A model generated the notes under the pieces. The model searched no databases and was not told the origin of the DNA. It worked only from the letters and a program-made list of their open reading frames with translations. The position numbers and the translations under genes are program-made. From Cystobacter ferrugineus (GTDB taxonomy: Bacteria > Myxococcota > Myxococcia > Myxococcales > Myxococcaceae): a stretch of 64,000 nucleotides of DNA. The stretch spans positions 44,790 to 108,789 of the forward strand of contig NZ_MPIN01000021.1 in the NCBI RefSeq assembly GCF_001887355.1, in the 5' to 3' direction. Below, one piece after another: positions 54,520-63,603 of this stretch; the stretch's first letter is position 1; the number at the start of each line of letters is the position of its first letter.

Positions 54520-54972
54520 CTAGCGGATGTTGTTGATGGCCGCCTTGGCCGAGTCGTGACGCACCTTCATGATGTTGGAGACCGCGTTGTGCGCGCGGCT
54601 CTCCGCCTGCATCTGGTTCTGCAGCTCCATGTAGGCCAGGTTCATCTTCGCCCCCTCGGCCTGCATCTCCTTCTGGGCCGCCAGCAAGTCCCACTGCTCT
54701 CCCGGCCCCGTCGTTCCCCCCACGCTCCCCGTCCCGGGCAGCGCCGCCGCGCTCCGCACCGACGAGGCCGAGGTGGACACCACCGAGCCCACGCTCGCCA
54801 CCGCCGCGCTCAACGCCGGGGCTCCGGGCACCAGCGCGGCCACCACGCCCCCCGCCGTGCTCACCACCGTTCGCGCCGTGCGCGCCATCACCTCGCCGAA
54901 CTCGTTGTTCGGCGTCTGCCGCGCCACCGTCGGGGTGATGGACAGCCTGCCAATCCGATTGCCATTCTCCAC
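54520..54972 (-). CDS. Small helical T3SS-associated protein, first gene of the locus
   Basis: 150 residues, GTG start with a perfect AGGAGG six bases upstream. A hydrophobic, small-residue middle (about 28-85, AlaValSerGly-rich) could insert in membranes; the last 55 residues form an amphipathic helix pair (QWDLLAAQKEMQAE, YMELQNQMQAESRAHNAVS) ending in NIMKVRHDSAKAAINNIR. No family recognised for certain. Features fit a secreted T3SS structural or translocator-type protein (needle/filament-like C-terminus). The neighbour 9 bases away is sctI. Alternative: export chaperone. Confidence 0.55.
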   Translation of the reverse strand: MENGNRIGRLSITPTVARQTPNNEFGEVMARTARTVVSTAGGVVAALVPGAPALSAAVASVGSVVSTSASSVRSAAALPGTGSVGGTTGPGEQWDLLAAQKEMQAEGAKMNLAYMELQNQMQAESRAHNAVSNIMKVRHDSAKAAINNIR

Positions 54973-55197
54973 GTGAAGCCTCCTGCGCTTGGGAACACGC
55001 CCGGCCTCTTCAGCCGGCATGCCAACCCGCGCGGGCGGCCTTCCCGAGCGCCGAGCCCCCTACGACCCTCGCGGCGGCCTCCATGGGATGGAGCCCACGT
55101 CCACGTGGATGGATGGTGCGGGTGGGCGGCCGAAAACTTGCGAGCCGCCCAGGGTGCTTCAGAGTCGTAGTCCCCTGTTGCACCCAGAGGACTCCGA

Positions 55198-55524
55198 ATG
55201 ATGCCGCCCACCGATCCCACCCGTTCCCACGGGCGCTACCACCCCCGCGTGGAAGCCAATTGGATGGTCCACGTGCACCTGGGCGAGCGCCGGGTGCTCG
55301 TCAAGGCGCTCGATCTGTCCATGGCGGGCCTGTTCCTGCATGGCCACCCTCCGGACGACGTCAAGCGGATCACCCTCACGCTCCCGCTGCCCGGCGTCGG
55401 GGAAGTCACCACCAACTGCGCCATCGTCCGCCGCGAGGCGCACGGCGTGGCGGTCGAGTTCGACGAGCTGGACTGGGATCACCTGCTGCTGCTGGCGCGC
55501 TACCTCCACCCGCGCCTGCCCTGA
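55198..55524 (+). CDS. PilZ-domain c-di-GMP binding protein
   Basis: 108 residues, a stand-alone PilZ domain. RxxxR is present at R13-R17 (RYHPR) and DxSxxG at D39-G44 (DLSMAG), so c-di-GMP binding is expected. It starts divergently 225 bases from the T3SS operon and could sit under shared control. AGAGGA upstream; ATG 55198 or 55201. Confidence 0.9.
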   Translation: MMPPTDPTRSHGRYHPRVEANWMVHVHLGERRVLVKALDLSMAGLFLHGHPPDDVKRITLTLPLPGVGEVTTNCAIVRREAHGVAVEFDELDWDHLLLLARYLHPRLP

Positions 55525-55530
55525 GCCGCG

Positions 55531-55920
55531 TCAGGTCGCCTGGCGCAGCCGCTCCACCAGCGCCATCAACTCCGCGCCCTTGAAGGGCTTCTGGATGTAG
55601 CCGTCCGCCCCCGCCAGCGTGGCGCTCTCCATGTCCGCCTTCTTGGACTTGGCCGTGAGCATGTAGACCGGCACCTTCGAGGTCAGCGGATCACTCTTGA
55701 GCATCCGGCACACCGAGATGCCATCCAACTGGGGCAGCACCACGTCCATCAGGATGAGATGGAAGGGCCGGCCCTTCGCCAGCTTCAAGCCCTCGACACC
55801 GTTGGAGGCACAAACCACCTCCACGGCCCCATCGCTCAACATGGAACGCACCAGTTCCCGGATGACGGGTTCGTCCTCGACCAGGAGGATGTGGAAGGGA
55901 TTCTGCGGATTGGCGACCAT
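55531..55920 (-). CDS. Single-domain response regulator
   Basis: 129 residues, receiver only. Acidic pair E15-D16 (LLVEDEP), phospho-acceptor D59 (LILMDVVLP), switch Thr 89 and K111 (QKPF) are all present, so it should be phosphorylated. No output domain, so it acts by protein contact or as a relay. Convergent with the PilZ gene, 6 bases apart. The kinase is unknown. ATG 55920. Confidence 0.93.
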   Translation of the reverse strand: MVANPQNPFHILLVEDEPVIRELVRSMLSDGAVEVVCASNGVEGLKLAKGRPFHLILMDVVLPQLDGISVCRMLKSDPLTSKVPVYMLTAKSKKADMESATLAGADGYIQKPFKGAELMALVERLRQAT

Positions 55921-56143
55921 GGGATTCACTCGAAGGCGAGCACCCCCGTCCCAGCCGGGACGGCGATGCGGCGCGCAGGATACAACCCAGCCCGGGTGAC
56001 GGACAGTGCGGATGCACCCCCTACCCGCCTGCCCCCAGGTGCGTGGAAAAAATATGAGCGGGGTGATGAGAATCCCCACTCCGGGCCCGCTCTCCGGGGC
56101 GCGTTCTCACTCCCCGTGAGGGGAAGACTAACGTCGGAGGTCC

Positions 56144-57859
56144 ATGAGCCAGGCTCCCCCGCACGACCTCGACGCCTTCGTCCAGCTGCGCGCCTCGTTC
56201 TTCGGGCACTACCTGCGTGCCCAGCCCGAGGAGGCCACGACGCTCGGGCTGCACCACCTGGACGACCAGTTGAAGGATCTGTCACCGGCCGCCCTGGGGG
56301 ACGAGTACGCCCTGCACCGCGACGTGCTCGCGCGCCTGGAACGGCTGCCCGGGGAGGACTTCCCCACCGAGGCCCGGCTCGACTGGCGGGCGATGCGCGA
56401 CCTCACCCGCTTCCACGTCCACGCCTACGAGGACCTGCGCGGCCACCGGCGCAACCTCGAGCTGTCGACCTACCCGCACACGATGTTGCAGTACCAGATC
56501 GGCCAGGCCGAGACGCCCGAGGACTGGGCGGCCATCGCCAGCCGGGCCGCGCGCATCCCCACCTTCCTCCAGCAGCAGGAGCACCTGCTCGCCGAGGGCC
56601 TCGCCACCGGGGAAGTGCCGGACGTGTACACCGTGCGCGACCTCGCCGGGGACCAGCTCCCCGTCATCATGCGCTACTTCGAGCACCTGCCCGAGGTGCC
56701 CGGAGCCCATGGCGTGCTCCTGCCGGAGAACGAACGGCGCGCCCTCCAGCACGCGGCCCGCGAGGCCCGCGGGGCCTTCGCCGCCCACCACCGCTTCCTG
56801 CGCGAGCGCGTGCTGCCCCACGCCAGCCCCAGCGTCGTGCTCGGCGCGGACGAGTACACCTGGCGGCTGCGCCACACGTTCGGCCTCACCGCCTCACCCG
56901 AGGAGCTGGTGCGGCAGGCCCAGGACGTCCTGGCCCAGGCCCAGCACGCGCTCCACCGGCTCTCCGGCGCGGTCGCCCGGGAGGTGCCCGGTGCCCCCCC
57001 GTCCCTCTCCGGCCTCGTCGAGGCGCGCGAGCTGCTCGCCCAGCTCGAGGCCCACCATCCCGCCCGGGACGAGGACGTCATCCCCCTCTACCGGGAGCTC
57101 ATCGCTCACGCAGAGCAGTTCGTCCACGAGCAGGGGATGTTCCACGTGCCCGAGGGCCTCCGGCTCGGCATCAAGCCCCTTCCCCCGGGCATGGTGGACG
57201 TGCGGGGCACCAACTGGCCCGCGCCCCTGTTGGATCCCCGCAAGGTGGGCTGGTTCGTGCTCGCCCCCATGGCGCCCGCGCACCCCACCGTCTGGGCGGC
57301 GCTGCTCGCGGTGCACGAGGGGATTCCCGGCCACTTCCTGCAGAGCGTCGCCTGGCAGCGCGCCTTCTCACGGCACCCCGCCCCCGTGCGCTTCCTCCTG
57401 GTGACGGACCACGTGGCCATGGCCCGGGGCCACTTCGGCAACATGCTCAACATCGAGGGCTACGCCACCTACGCCGAGGAGCGCATGCGGCGCGCGGGCT
57501 TCTACACCACCGCCGAGGAGCTCACGGCGCTCGTGGCCCGCGCGCTGCGCGCCGTGCGCGTGGTGGTGGACATCGGCCTGCACACCGAGCGCATGGATGA
57601 CGAGGCCGCGGCGCGCTACCTCGTGCACCACGCCAGCATGCCCGAGCCCCATGCGCGGCGGGAAATCCTCCGCTTCAAGCGCATCCCCATGCAGTCCATC
57701 ACCTACCTGCTCGGCGCGCTCGAGTTCGAGCGGCTGGAGGCGGACTGCCGGCGCCAGCGGGGCGAGCACTTCGACGAGGCCGGCTTCCACGACGAGCTCT
57801 TCTCGTTCGGCCCGGTGCCCCCCGCTCAGTTGCGCCCCTTCATGTTGGCCCCGGAGTGA
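56144..57859 (+). CDS. DUF885 family metalloprotease-like protein
   Basis: 571 residues, no signal peptide. Helical protein with the DUF885 zinc-like motif H391-E392-G-I-P-G-H397 and the downstream EGYATYAEERMRRAGFY that supplies a further Glu. Members are thought to be zinc peptidases or dipeptidases; the substrate is not known. ATG 56144 with GGAGG nearby. Its last 20 bases overlap the pyrophosphatase gene on the opposite strand. Confidence 0.85.
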   Translation: MSQAPPHDLDAFVQLRASFFGHYLRAQPEEATTLGLHHLDDQLKDLSPAALGDEYALHRDVLARLERLPGEDFPTEARLDWRAMRDLTRFHVHAYEDLRGHRRNLELSTYPHTMLQYQIGQAETPEDWAAIASRAARIPTFLQQQEHLLAEGLATGEVPDVYTVRDLAGDQLPVIMRYFEHLPEVPGAHGVLLPENERRALQHAAREARGAFAAHHRFLRERVLPHASPSVVLGADEYTWRLRHTFGLTASPEELVRQAQDVLAQAQHALHRLSGAVAREVPGAPPSLSGLVEARELLAQLEAHHPARDEDVIPLYRELIAHAEQFVHEQGMFHVPEGLRLGIKPLPPGMVDVRGTNWPAPLLDPRKVGWFVLAPMAPAHPTVWAALLAVHEGIPGHFLQSVAWQRAFSRHPAPVRFLLVTDHVAMARGHFGNMLNIEGYATYAEERMRRAGFYTTAEELTALVARALRAVRVVVDIGLHTERMDDEAAARYLVHHASMPEPHARREILRFKRIPMQSITYLLGALEFERLEADCRRQRGEHFDEAGFHDELFSFGPVPPAQLRPFMLAPE

Positions 57860-58331
57860 CGCCCGGCAGCCACCCCACGTAGCGCGTGGCGCCGGTGCGC
57901 CGGCCCCGGACGACATAGAGCCCCCGCTTGAAGAGGGCATAGGTGTGGAAGAAGGCCGCCAGGCCCCAGCGGTCCACCGCGCGCAGGGGCCGTGTGCTGC
58001 AGATGACCTTGGGATCGGCGCACCCCGCGTCGAGAAACCCGATCACCCCCACCACCGGCACCCGCAGGCGCGTTCCCCGGCGCAGCCGTGGGCCCAGGAC
58101 CACCACGTCCAGGGGATCCCCATCCCCCGAGTCCAGCCCGGGAACACAGCCATAGTTGTAGGGACAGGGCAGGGGGGAGATGAAATCCACGCTCCCATCC
58201 GCGCGCCGCTTCACCACCGAACCCCGGGGGGATTCGATCAGGACTTCGGGCTCGCTCGGCAGCCCGGGGGGCAAGGAGAACTCGGACACCCGAGCGGTGT
58301 AGCACGACGGCCAGGGGCCAGAGCTGTTCAC
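57840..58331 (-). CDS. ppa: Inorganic pyrophosphatase, family I
   Basis: Hydrolyses pyrophosphate to drive biosynthesis. 163 residues (E. coli 176). CPYNYGCVPG and the metal signature D70-G-D-P-L-D75 are intact. GTG start at 58331; an alternative GTG 14 codons in would still keep the fold. The C-terminus (GATRYVGWLPGVTPGPT) is read through the end of the convergent DUF885 gene. Confidence 0.9.
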   Translation of the reverse strand: MNSSGPWPSCYTARVSEFSLPPGLPSEPEVLIESPRGSVVKRRADGSVDFISPLPCPYNYGCVPGLDSGDGDPLDVVVLGPRLRRGTRLRVPVVGVIGFLDAGCADPKVICSTRPLRAVDRWGLAAFFHTYALFKRGLYVVRGRRTGATRYVGWLPGVTPGPT

Positions 58332-58458
58332 CTGTCCACGCTCTCTCCGGCCACTCTGTGCTTCCGGTCACGTCCTCCTCGTCCGGAAGCGCCGTCCCCC
58401 CTAGGCAGGCCACCGCTCCCTGCCCACATCCCACTCATAGGGAGCGTTGGAGGGGGCG

Positions 58459-60162
58459 ATGATTCGGGGATGGGCGGTGGTCGGACTGGTGGGACTGATG
58501 GCGTGCGCGGACCCGGATGCGGGGGTCTCGCCGCAGAATCAGAACAGTTGCGTGGACAAGAAGGTGCACACCGTGTCCGGCGCGCTCACCTCCCCGGCCA
58601 GCGATGACCGTCAGGCCGTGCTCGTGCGCTACCGCCCTGGCCTCCGCCAGAGCGCCTCCGTGACGCGGCAACTGGGCATCTCCGTGACGGCCCGGTACCA
58701 GCTCACCCCGGCCATGGCCGCCCGCCTGACGCCCCAGGAAATCTCCCGGCTCGCCGCGGATCCCTCCGTGGAGCGCATCGAGCCGGACCTGGAGCTGCGC
58801 GCGCTCGGCCAGCCCCTGAGCACCGGCTCCGTGGAGGAGTACACCGAGTCGCTACGGCTCGTGCAGGCCCCGCAGGTGTGGGACGTCAACGAGGACGGCG
58901 TGCTCGACCGGGGAGCGCCCACCGGCGCGGGCATCCGGGTGTGCGTCATCGACAGCGGCATCGACCGGCGGCATCCCGAGCTGCGCCTGCCCTACGTGGA
59001 CGGCCATGACTTCGTGGACAACGACGACGACCCGAGCGACGAGAGCGCGGGCGTGCGGGGGCTCGGCCATGGCACGCACGTGGCGGGCATCATCGCGGCC
59101 CAGCTCTCCTCGGGTGGCACCACCTGGCCGGGCATGAGCCGCGACGGCATGGTGGGCGTGGCCCCCGGCGTGGAGCTGCTCATCGCCCGGGTGCTCAACG
59201 TGCACGAGCGCGCCTCCATCAGCAACGTCCTCTCCGCGCTCGAGTGGTGCCAGCGCAAGAAGGCGCACGTGGCCACGCTGTCGCTCGGAGCCCCCATGGA
59301 CATGGGCGTCACGGCCCGGGACGCGTTCCGGGCCGCGCGCGACGCGGGAATGCTCATCATCGCCGCGTCGGGCAACGACGGCACCACCAACCATGAGGCG
59401 CCGCTCAACTACCCGTCCGCCTACCCGTCCGTCCTGGCCGTGGGGGCCGTGGACTCGCGCGCCGAGGTGGCGACCTTCTCCAACCGGGGCGAGGGCTTGA
59501 GCCTGGTGGCGCCGGGCGTGGACGTGCTGTCCTCCATCAGCCTGCAGGGCAACACCATCTCGGAGCTCGAAGCGGGCGCCCAGCACTACGCCTCGCGCTC
59601 GCTCTTCTTCGCGCCCGCGGGCGAGTTCACCGGCGAGCTGGTCGACTGCGGCAACGGCGAGGCCCGGGGCTGCCAGGGTGGCACGTGCGACGGCTTCGTC
59701 GCCTACGTGCGGCTGGAGCCGGGCGCCACGGTGTCCCGCGTCGCGCGCAACGTGATGGAGCAGGGCGCGCGCGCCATCGTCTTCGGCATGAGCGAGTCCG
59801 AGACCCAGTCCTGGCAGATGAGCCTGGAGGGGCCGGGACAGACGTGGGTGCCCGCGCTCTCCGTGGGGCGCGAGTCCCGCGCGGCCGTGCTCAAGAGCCT
59901 GGGCAGGCAGGTGCACGTGAACCTCACGGGCGTGGATTACGCCCGCTTCATGGGCACCTCCATGGCCGCCCCCCACGTGGCCGGCGTGGCGGCGCTCGTC
60001 TGGAGCGCCCGTCCGACGATGACGGCCAGCGAGGTGCGCGACCTGCTGGAGCGCAGTGCCCTGGACCTGGGAGAACCGGGCCATGACCCCCGCTACGGCC
60101 ATGGACTCGTCCGGGCGCGGGCCGCCCTCGATGCCCTCGGCGGGCTCCAGTCCCTGCCCTGA
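58459..60162 (+). CDS. Subtilisin-like serine protease (S8) lipoprotein with PA insert
   Basis: 567 residues. Signal peptide with lipobox LMAC (Cys 16), so outer-membrane anchored. A propeptide-like I9 region (about 52-110, AVLVRYRPGL...VERIEPD) is followed by the S8 domain with Asp 165 (VIDSGID), His 204 (GHGTHVAG), Asn 306 (ASGN) and Ser 501 (GTSMAAPHVAG). About 130 residues between Asn and Ser form a PA-type insert with three cysteines. All catalytic residues are intact. ATG 58459 has GGAGGGGG upstream and is preferred over TTG 58447. Role likely in extracellular digestion or processing; inference. Confidence 0.92.
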   Translation: MIRGWAVVGLVGLMACADPDAGVSPQNQNSCVDKKVHTVSGALTSPASDDRQAVLVRYRPGLRQSASVTRQLGISVTARYQLTPAMAARLTPQEISRLAADPSVERIEPDLELRALGQPLSTGSVEEYTESLRLVQAPQVWDVNEDGVLDRGAPTGAGIRVCVIDSGIDRRHPELRLPYVDGHDFVDNDDDPSDESAGVRGLGHGTHVAGIIAAQLSSGGTTWPGMSRDGMVGVAPGVELLIARVLNVHERASISNVLSALEWCQRKKAHVATLSLGAPMDMGVTARDAFRAARDAGMLIIAASGNDGTTNHEAPLNYPSAYPSVLAVGAVDSRAEVATFSNRGEGLSLVAPGVDVLSSISLQGNTISELEAGAQHYASRSLFFAPAGEFTGELVDCGNGEARGCQGGTCDGFVAYVRLEPGATVSRVARNVMEQGARAIVFGMSESETQSWQMSLEGPGQTWVPALSVGRESRAAVLKSLGRQVHVNLTGVDYARFMGTSMAAPHVAGVAALVWSARPTMTASEVRDLLERSALDLGEPGHDPRYGHGLVRARAALDALGGLQSLP

Positions 60163-60210
60163 GCCCACCTCGGAGGCGGGGCCGGGGCCGGGGTAGACTT
60201 CCCCGCGCCC

Positions 60211-61506
60211 ATGCCCACCGAGCTCACCCTGCCGCGCTACATGACGCGCTTCCGCTGCATCGCGGAGCGCTGTGAGGACACCTGCTGCGCGGGCTTGAAG
60301 ATCCCCGTGAGCCCGTCCGATGCGCGGAGGATGCAACCCGCCCTGGCGGCCCATCCGGCCCAGGCGGAGCACCTGCGCCGGTGCACGGGAGCGGAGCAAG
60401 ACGGCGGCGCCGGGCAGACGCCCTTCCTGCCGATGCACCCGGATGGCACCTGCGCCTTCCTCGACCCCCAGCGGATGTGCTCGCTCCAGCGCGACCATGG
60501 AGAGGGCGCGCTGCCGGATGTCTGCGCCACCTTTCCGCGCGTCGTCACCGCGCGGGACGGGCACTGGGAACTCTCCGGCTCGCTGGCCTGTCCCGAGGTG
60601 GTGCGCTTGAGCCTGCTCGCGGAGGACGCGATGCGGCCCGAGTCCCTGCCCTTCCCCTCGCCCCTCATCCCCCGCCCCGAGGCGGTCAGGCACCTGAGCC
60701 GCGACCCGGAGGAGGGATACTCCTTCCATGCCGAGCCCGTCCGCGAGGCGCTGCTTCGGGTGCTGGATCGGGAGGAGCACCCGCTCGCCACCCGGCTCGC
60801 CCTGCTCGGGCAGCTCGCCTACGCGGTGGATGACTTCTACTTCCGGGGAACGGACGCCTTTCGAGGGGAGACCCGCGCCGGGGCCGAGGCCCGCTTGAGC
60901 GAGGCCCTCCAACGCTTCGACTCCCCGGAGGCGCGCGAGGCGGTGCATCGGGAGTTCAGCGGACTGGCCTTGCCCGGTGGCCCCTGCGTGGGCCTGTTCA
61001 CTCAGGTGGTGAAGGCACGCATGGCGGCTCGGGGAGGACGCGTCCGGGAGTGGGGGCGGAGCGTCCTGGAGTCACTCGGACTGGAGGTAGGGGGGCCGGA
61101 GGAGCTGGACGCGGCCTGGAGCCTCTACACGCAACGGTGGCACGCCCTGAACGCGGCGCAGGGCCCGCGGCTCGCCCGGTATTTCCACCACTACGTCGCC
61201 CACTTCCTCTGGCGCACGTCGTTCACCGAGTTCCCGAGCCTGCTCGCGTACGTGTTCCGTCTGGCATTGCGGGTGGGACTCGTCCGCTTGATGCTCATGG
61301 GGCATCCCAAGGTCGTGGCACTCCTCCAGGAGCCCTCGGCCCTCGAGACACCGGAGCCTCTGGAGTTGGCGGTGGTGGAGACCGTGCAGACCGTGGCCAA
61401 GCACGTGGAGCAGTCCCCGGAATTCATCTCACTCACCGAGGGGCTCGCGGGGACGGGACGCGGCGCGCAGACCCTGGGCAAGGTGCTCGTCTTCGCCTCG
61501 TTCTGA
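60211..61506 (+). CDS. FliB-type Cys-rich protein (flagellin lysine N-methylase family)
   Basis: 431 residues. The N-terminal Cys motif C16-x4-C21-x3-CC26 (FRCIAERCEDTCCAG), then C81/C90 and C105 in CAFLDPQRMCSLQ...LPDVCATFPR, and C127 in SLACPEV match the FliB pattern, whose cysteines may bind an iron-sulfur cluster. The rest is helical. FliB methylates flagellin lysines in Salmonella; no flagellin or flagellar genes are seen here, so another substrate is likely. ATG 60211. It ends 19 bases from the convergent immunity gene. Confidence 0.8.
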   Translation: MPTELTLPRYMTRFRCIAERCEDTCCAGLKIPVSPSDARRMQPALAAHPAQAEHLRRCTGAEQDGGAGQTPFLPMHPDGTCAFLDPQRMCSLQRDHGEGALPDVCATFPRVVTARDGHWELSGSLACPEVVRLSLLAEDAMRPESLPFPSPLIPRPEAVRHLSRDPEEGYSFHAEPVREALLRVLDREEHPLATRLALLGQLAYAVDDFYFRGTDAFRGETRAGAEARLSEALQRFDSPEAREAVHREFSGLALPGGPCVGLFTQVVKARMAARGGRVREWGRSVLESLGLEVGGPEELDAAWSLYTQRWHALNAAQGPRLARYFHHYVAHFLWRTSFTEFPSLLAYVFRLALRVGLVRLMLMGHPKVVALLQEPSALETPEPLELAVVETVQTVAKHVEQSPEFISLTEGLAGTGRGAQTLGKVLVFASF

Positions 61507-61525
61507 GCCACGCATTCAGGTGTGG

Positions 61526-62782
61526 CTACACCACGGAACGCCGCCAGGCCCGAGACAGGTGCTCTTCACCATTCTCCGCGAAGCGCCGCGCCAGTTCGTC
61601 CATGCCCTTCGAGCCGTGCTTCAACACATATCCCAGCTCCGCGGGCAGCAGAGCCTTGACGGCGACGAGCCGCACGTCGCCGAATGGGGTGGGAAACAGC
61701 CTTGGCAGTGAGCGCGACTCCTGGCCGAGCAGCACCCCCACGCGCCCCCCCGTGGTAACGAGGGACGCGGGCATGCCCGCCCCCGCCACCTCCAGCGTGA
61801 CGAGGCCCACCTTGGCCCTCTCTCGCACGTGCTCGTGGGCCACCACCTCCCTCGAGATTCGCTCCAGCAGGATGTAGGGCCAGCTTCCCTCGATGGCATC
61901 GAGGGGAAGCTCCGTCGGCTCCGTCTCCAAGGCGAGCTCCAAGCCGAAGCCAACGGAGGGCTCCAGACGGGCAATGAAGGGGTCCGAGAGACCCTCGGAG
62001 ACGAGGAGGAGGCGCCCTACCTCCCGATGGATGATGGCCCAATCCCGCCGGTGGCCCGGCCATTCGTAGCAGATGGCCCTGGGGGCGACGGCCAGCTCGT
62101 CCAACGTGCCGAGCGTCTTCCACGCTGCGCGTCGGGCCGCAGGAGGGGGGTCCAGAAGCTCGTTACACCTTTGCTTGTAGGCGCGTTCCTCCTCGCTGAT
62201 GGGGCTGGGGCCGGTGACTTCCGTGAACTTCAGCCCCGTGGCGCCCGTGCGCTCGAGGGCCTCCTTCACGTCCTCGGCGACGAGCAGGGTTCCTGCATAT
62301 CCCCAGGTCCGAAATACCCTGGCGTCGCTCACCTTGGACGGGTCGATGCGCATGCCATACACAGCCCGGTACTGACCCACCTTGTCGGGCCGCCCATCCT
62401 CCGGCGTCCAGTACGAGACCTCGGCGCAAGCACCATCATCGATACACTTCACCAGGCGCGCGACGTTGAGCAGGAAGTAGGGCTCGGGCCGCGACTCCAC
62501 CTCCACGGGGAAGAGCTGGACGTCGCCTGGAGCCACCTCGGCCAGGACACGGGCCACCTTTTCGGAGACGACGGGGAAGCCCCCCGTGTCGACACACGTG
62601 AAGTCGAGCGGGGTGCCAGGATGGTAGACAGGGACTCGAAGGCGACCCTCCACGTGGGTGCGCTCTCCCCGCCTGAACTGCCGCCCGCGAACTTCCTTCC
62701 CCTGCTCGTCGATGGGGTCGCCCAGCAACCAGCGATCCGGGCGGGTCATGTCCTCGGTCAGCTCGAAGTACCGCTGCGCCAT
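61526..62782 (-). CDS. Immunity protein with Imm11 and SUFU domains
   Basis: 418 residues. Residues 1-190 match the Imm11 (DUF1629) pattern (RYFELTEDMTRPDRWLLGDP, LLNVARLVKCIDD, TGLKFTEVTG); residues about 225-400 match the SUFU/Imm type (ICYEWPGHRRDWAIIHREVG, LELALETEPTELP, GRVGVLLGQ, AVKALLPAEL). Two immunity modules in one protein would protect against the nuclease encoded upstream (15 bases between genes). ATG 62782 with GGAGAG 4-9 bases away is preferred over ATG 62794. A fused double-domain immunity protein is a known myxobacterial theme. Confidence 0.85.
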   Translation of the reverse strand: MAQRYFELTEDMTRPDRWLLGDPIDEQGKEVRGRQFRRGERTHVEGRLRVPVYHPGTPLDFTCVDTGGFPVVSEKVARVLAEVAPGDVQLFPVEVESRPEPYFLLNVARLVKCIDDGACAEVSYWTPEDGRPDKVGQYRAVYGMRIDPSKVSDARVFRTWGYAGTLLVAEDVKEALERTGATGLKFTEVTGPSPISEEERAYKQRCNELLDPPPAARRAAWKTLGTLDELAVAPRAICYEWPGHRRDWAIIHREVGRLLLVSEGLSDPFIARLEPSVGFGLELALETEPTELPLDAIEGSWPYILLERISREVVAHEHVRERAKVGLVTLEVAGAGMPASLVTTGGRVGVLLGQESRSLPRLFPTPFGDVRLVAVKALLPAELGYVLKHGSKGMDELARRFAENGEEHLSRAWRRSVV

Positions 62783-62797
62783 GTCGCTCTCCATTCC

Positions 62798-63520
62798 TCA
62801 CCCTGCCCCGGTGACCAGCTTGTTGAGATCGGAGCCTACCCTCTTGAGTTCGCTGGCCAGCTTCCCCAATTCCCGGGTGAGTGCCTCCCGGCACTGCGCC
62901 GTGGTCTCGCAATCCTCTACTGCATCCACGAGTTGTCGATGGACTCGGGAATGGTACGCCTCGGGATGGGGCCCCTTGTGGCCAGGGATGCGGACCTTGT
63001 TCGCCGGGTCCTCCATGGACATGCCGGCCTTGTCGAAGAGCCTCTTGAGTCTTGGGGTCCACGGCCCACCGCGCGCGGTGGACTTCTCATTCTCCACGGT
63101 GGCGATGTGGTGGATGTGGCCTTCCTCGCCCTCTCCTTCCCGCTGCATGGCGAGAATGGCACCCGAGCCTGCGGGCAGCGTGAGAACGAGTCTGCCCTCG
63201 GCCACCGACACCGATGTCGCCTCGGACGCCGCCGTGGGCAGGTGGAATCGGCCCGCGGTGGCGGCGTTGCGCACCGCCAGGGGAAAACCCGGCAACCCGC
63301 TGCCCGTCATGGCCTCCTGGCCCCGGGCGCCCGCCTTCCACGCCGCCAGGACGAGCAGCACGCGCAAGGTGTTGGGCCCGAGCACCTGGGCATAACGCTC
63401 GCTCGCTCCGCGCAGTTCGGGGAACGTGTCCGCGGCCCCCGCCTCGTCCCACAGCCGCTTCGTGGCGGAAATCAACCCCCAGAACTCATGCCCCAGGTAG
63501 GCCCAGAGCAAGACGGTCAT
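62798..63520 (-). pseudogene. AHH-family nuclease toxin, 5'-truncated
   Basis: 240 residues from ATG 63520. The C-terminal toxin domain is complete: HIHHI at 135-139 (the AHH-type His pair), N174 (DPANKVRIPG), GPHP at 183-186 and Y189-H190, which make an HNH-like nuclease. The N-terminal part begins abruptly: in frame upstream are only about 30 more codons (GFPEPISKGLALA) before a stop near 63608. No signal peptide or trafficking domain is left, and ATG 63520 has no ribosome site. Homologues usually have a longer, lipoprotein-type N-terminus. Immediately beyond, DUF5372-like sequence starts on the plus strand. I therefore read it as truncated by an insertion; a functional short toxin is the alternative. 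Confidence 0.72.
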
Positions 63521-63603
63521 CGCCAGGGCGAGGCCCTTGGAGATGGGCTCGGGAAAGCCCCCAACGACGCACCCCCTTAAAGACGCAGCCGTCGAGAGAT
63601 TTG

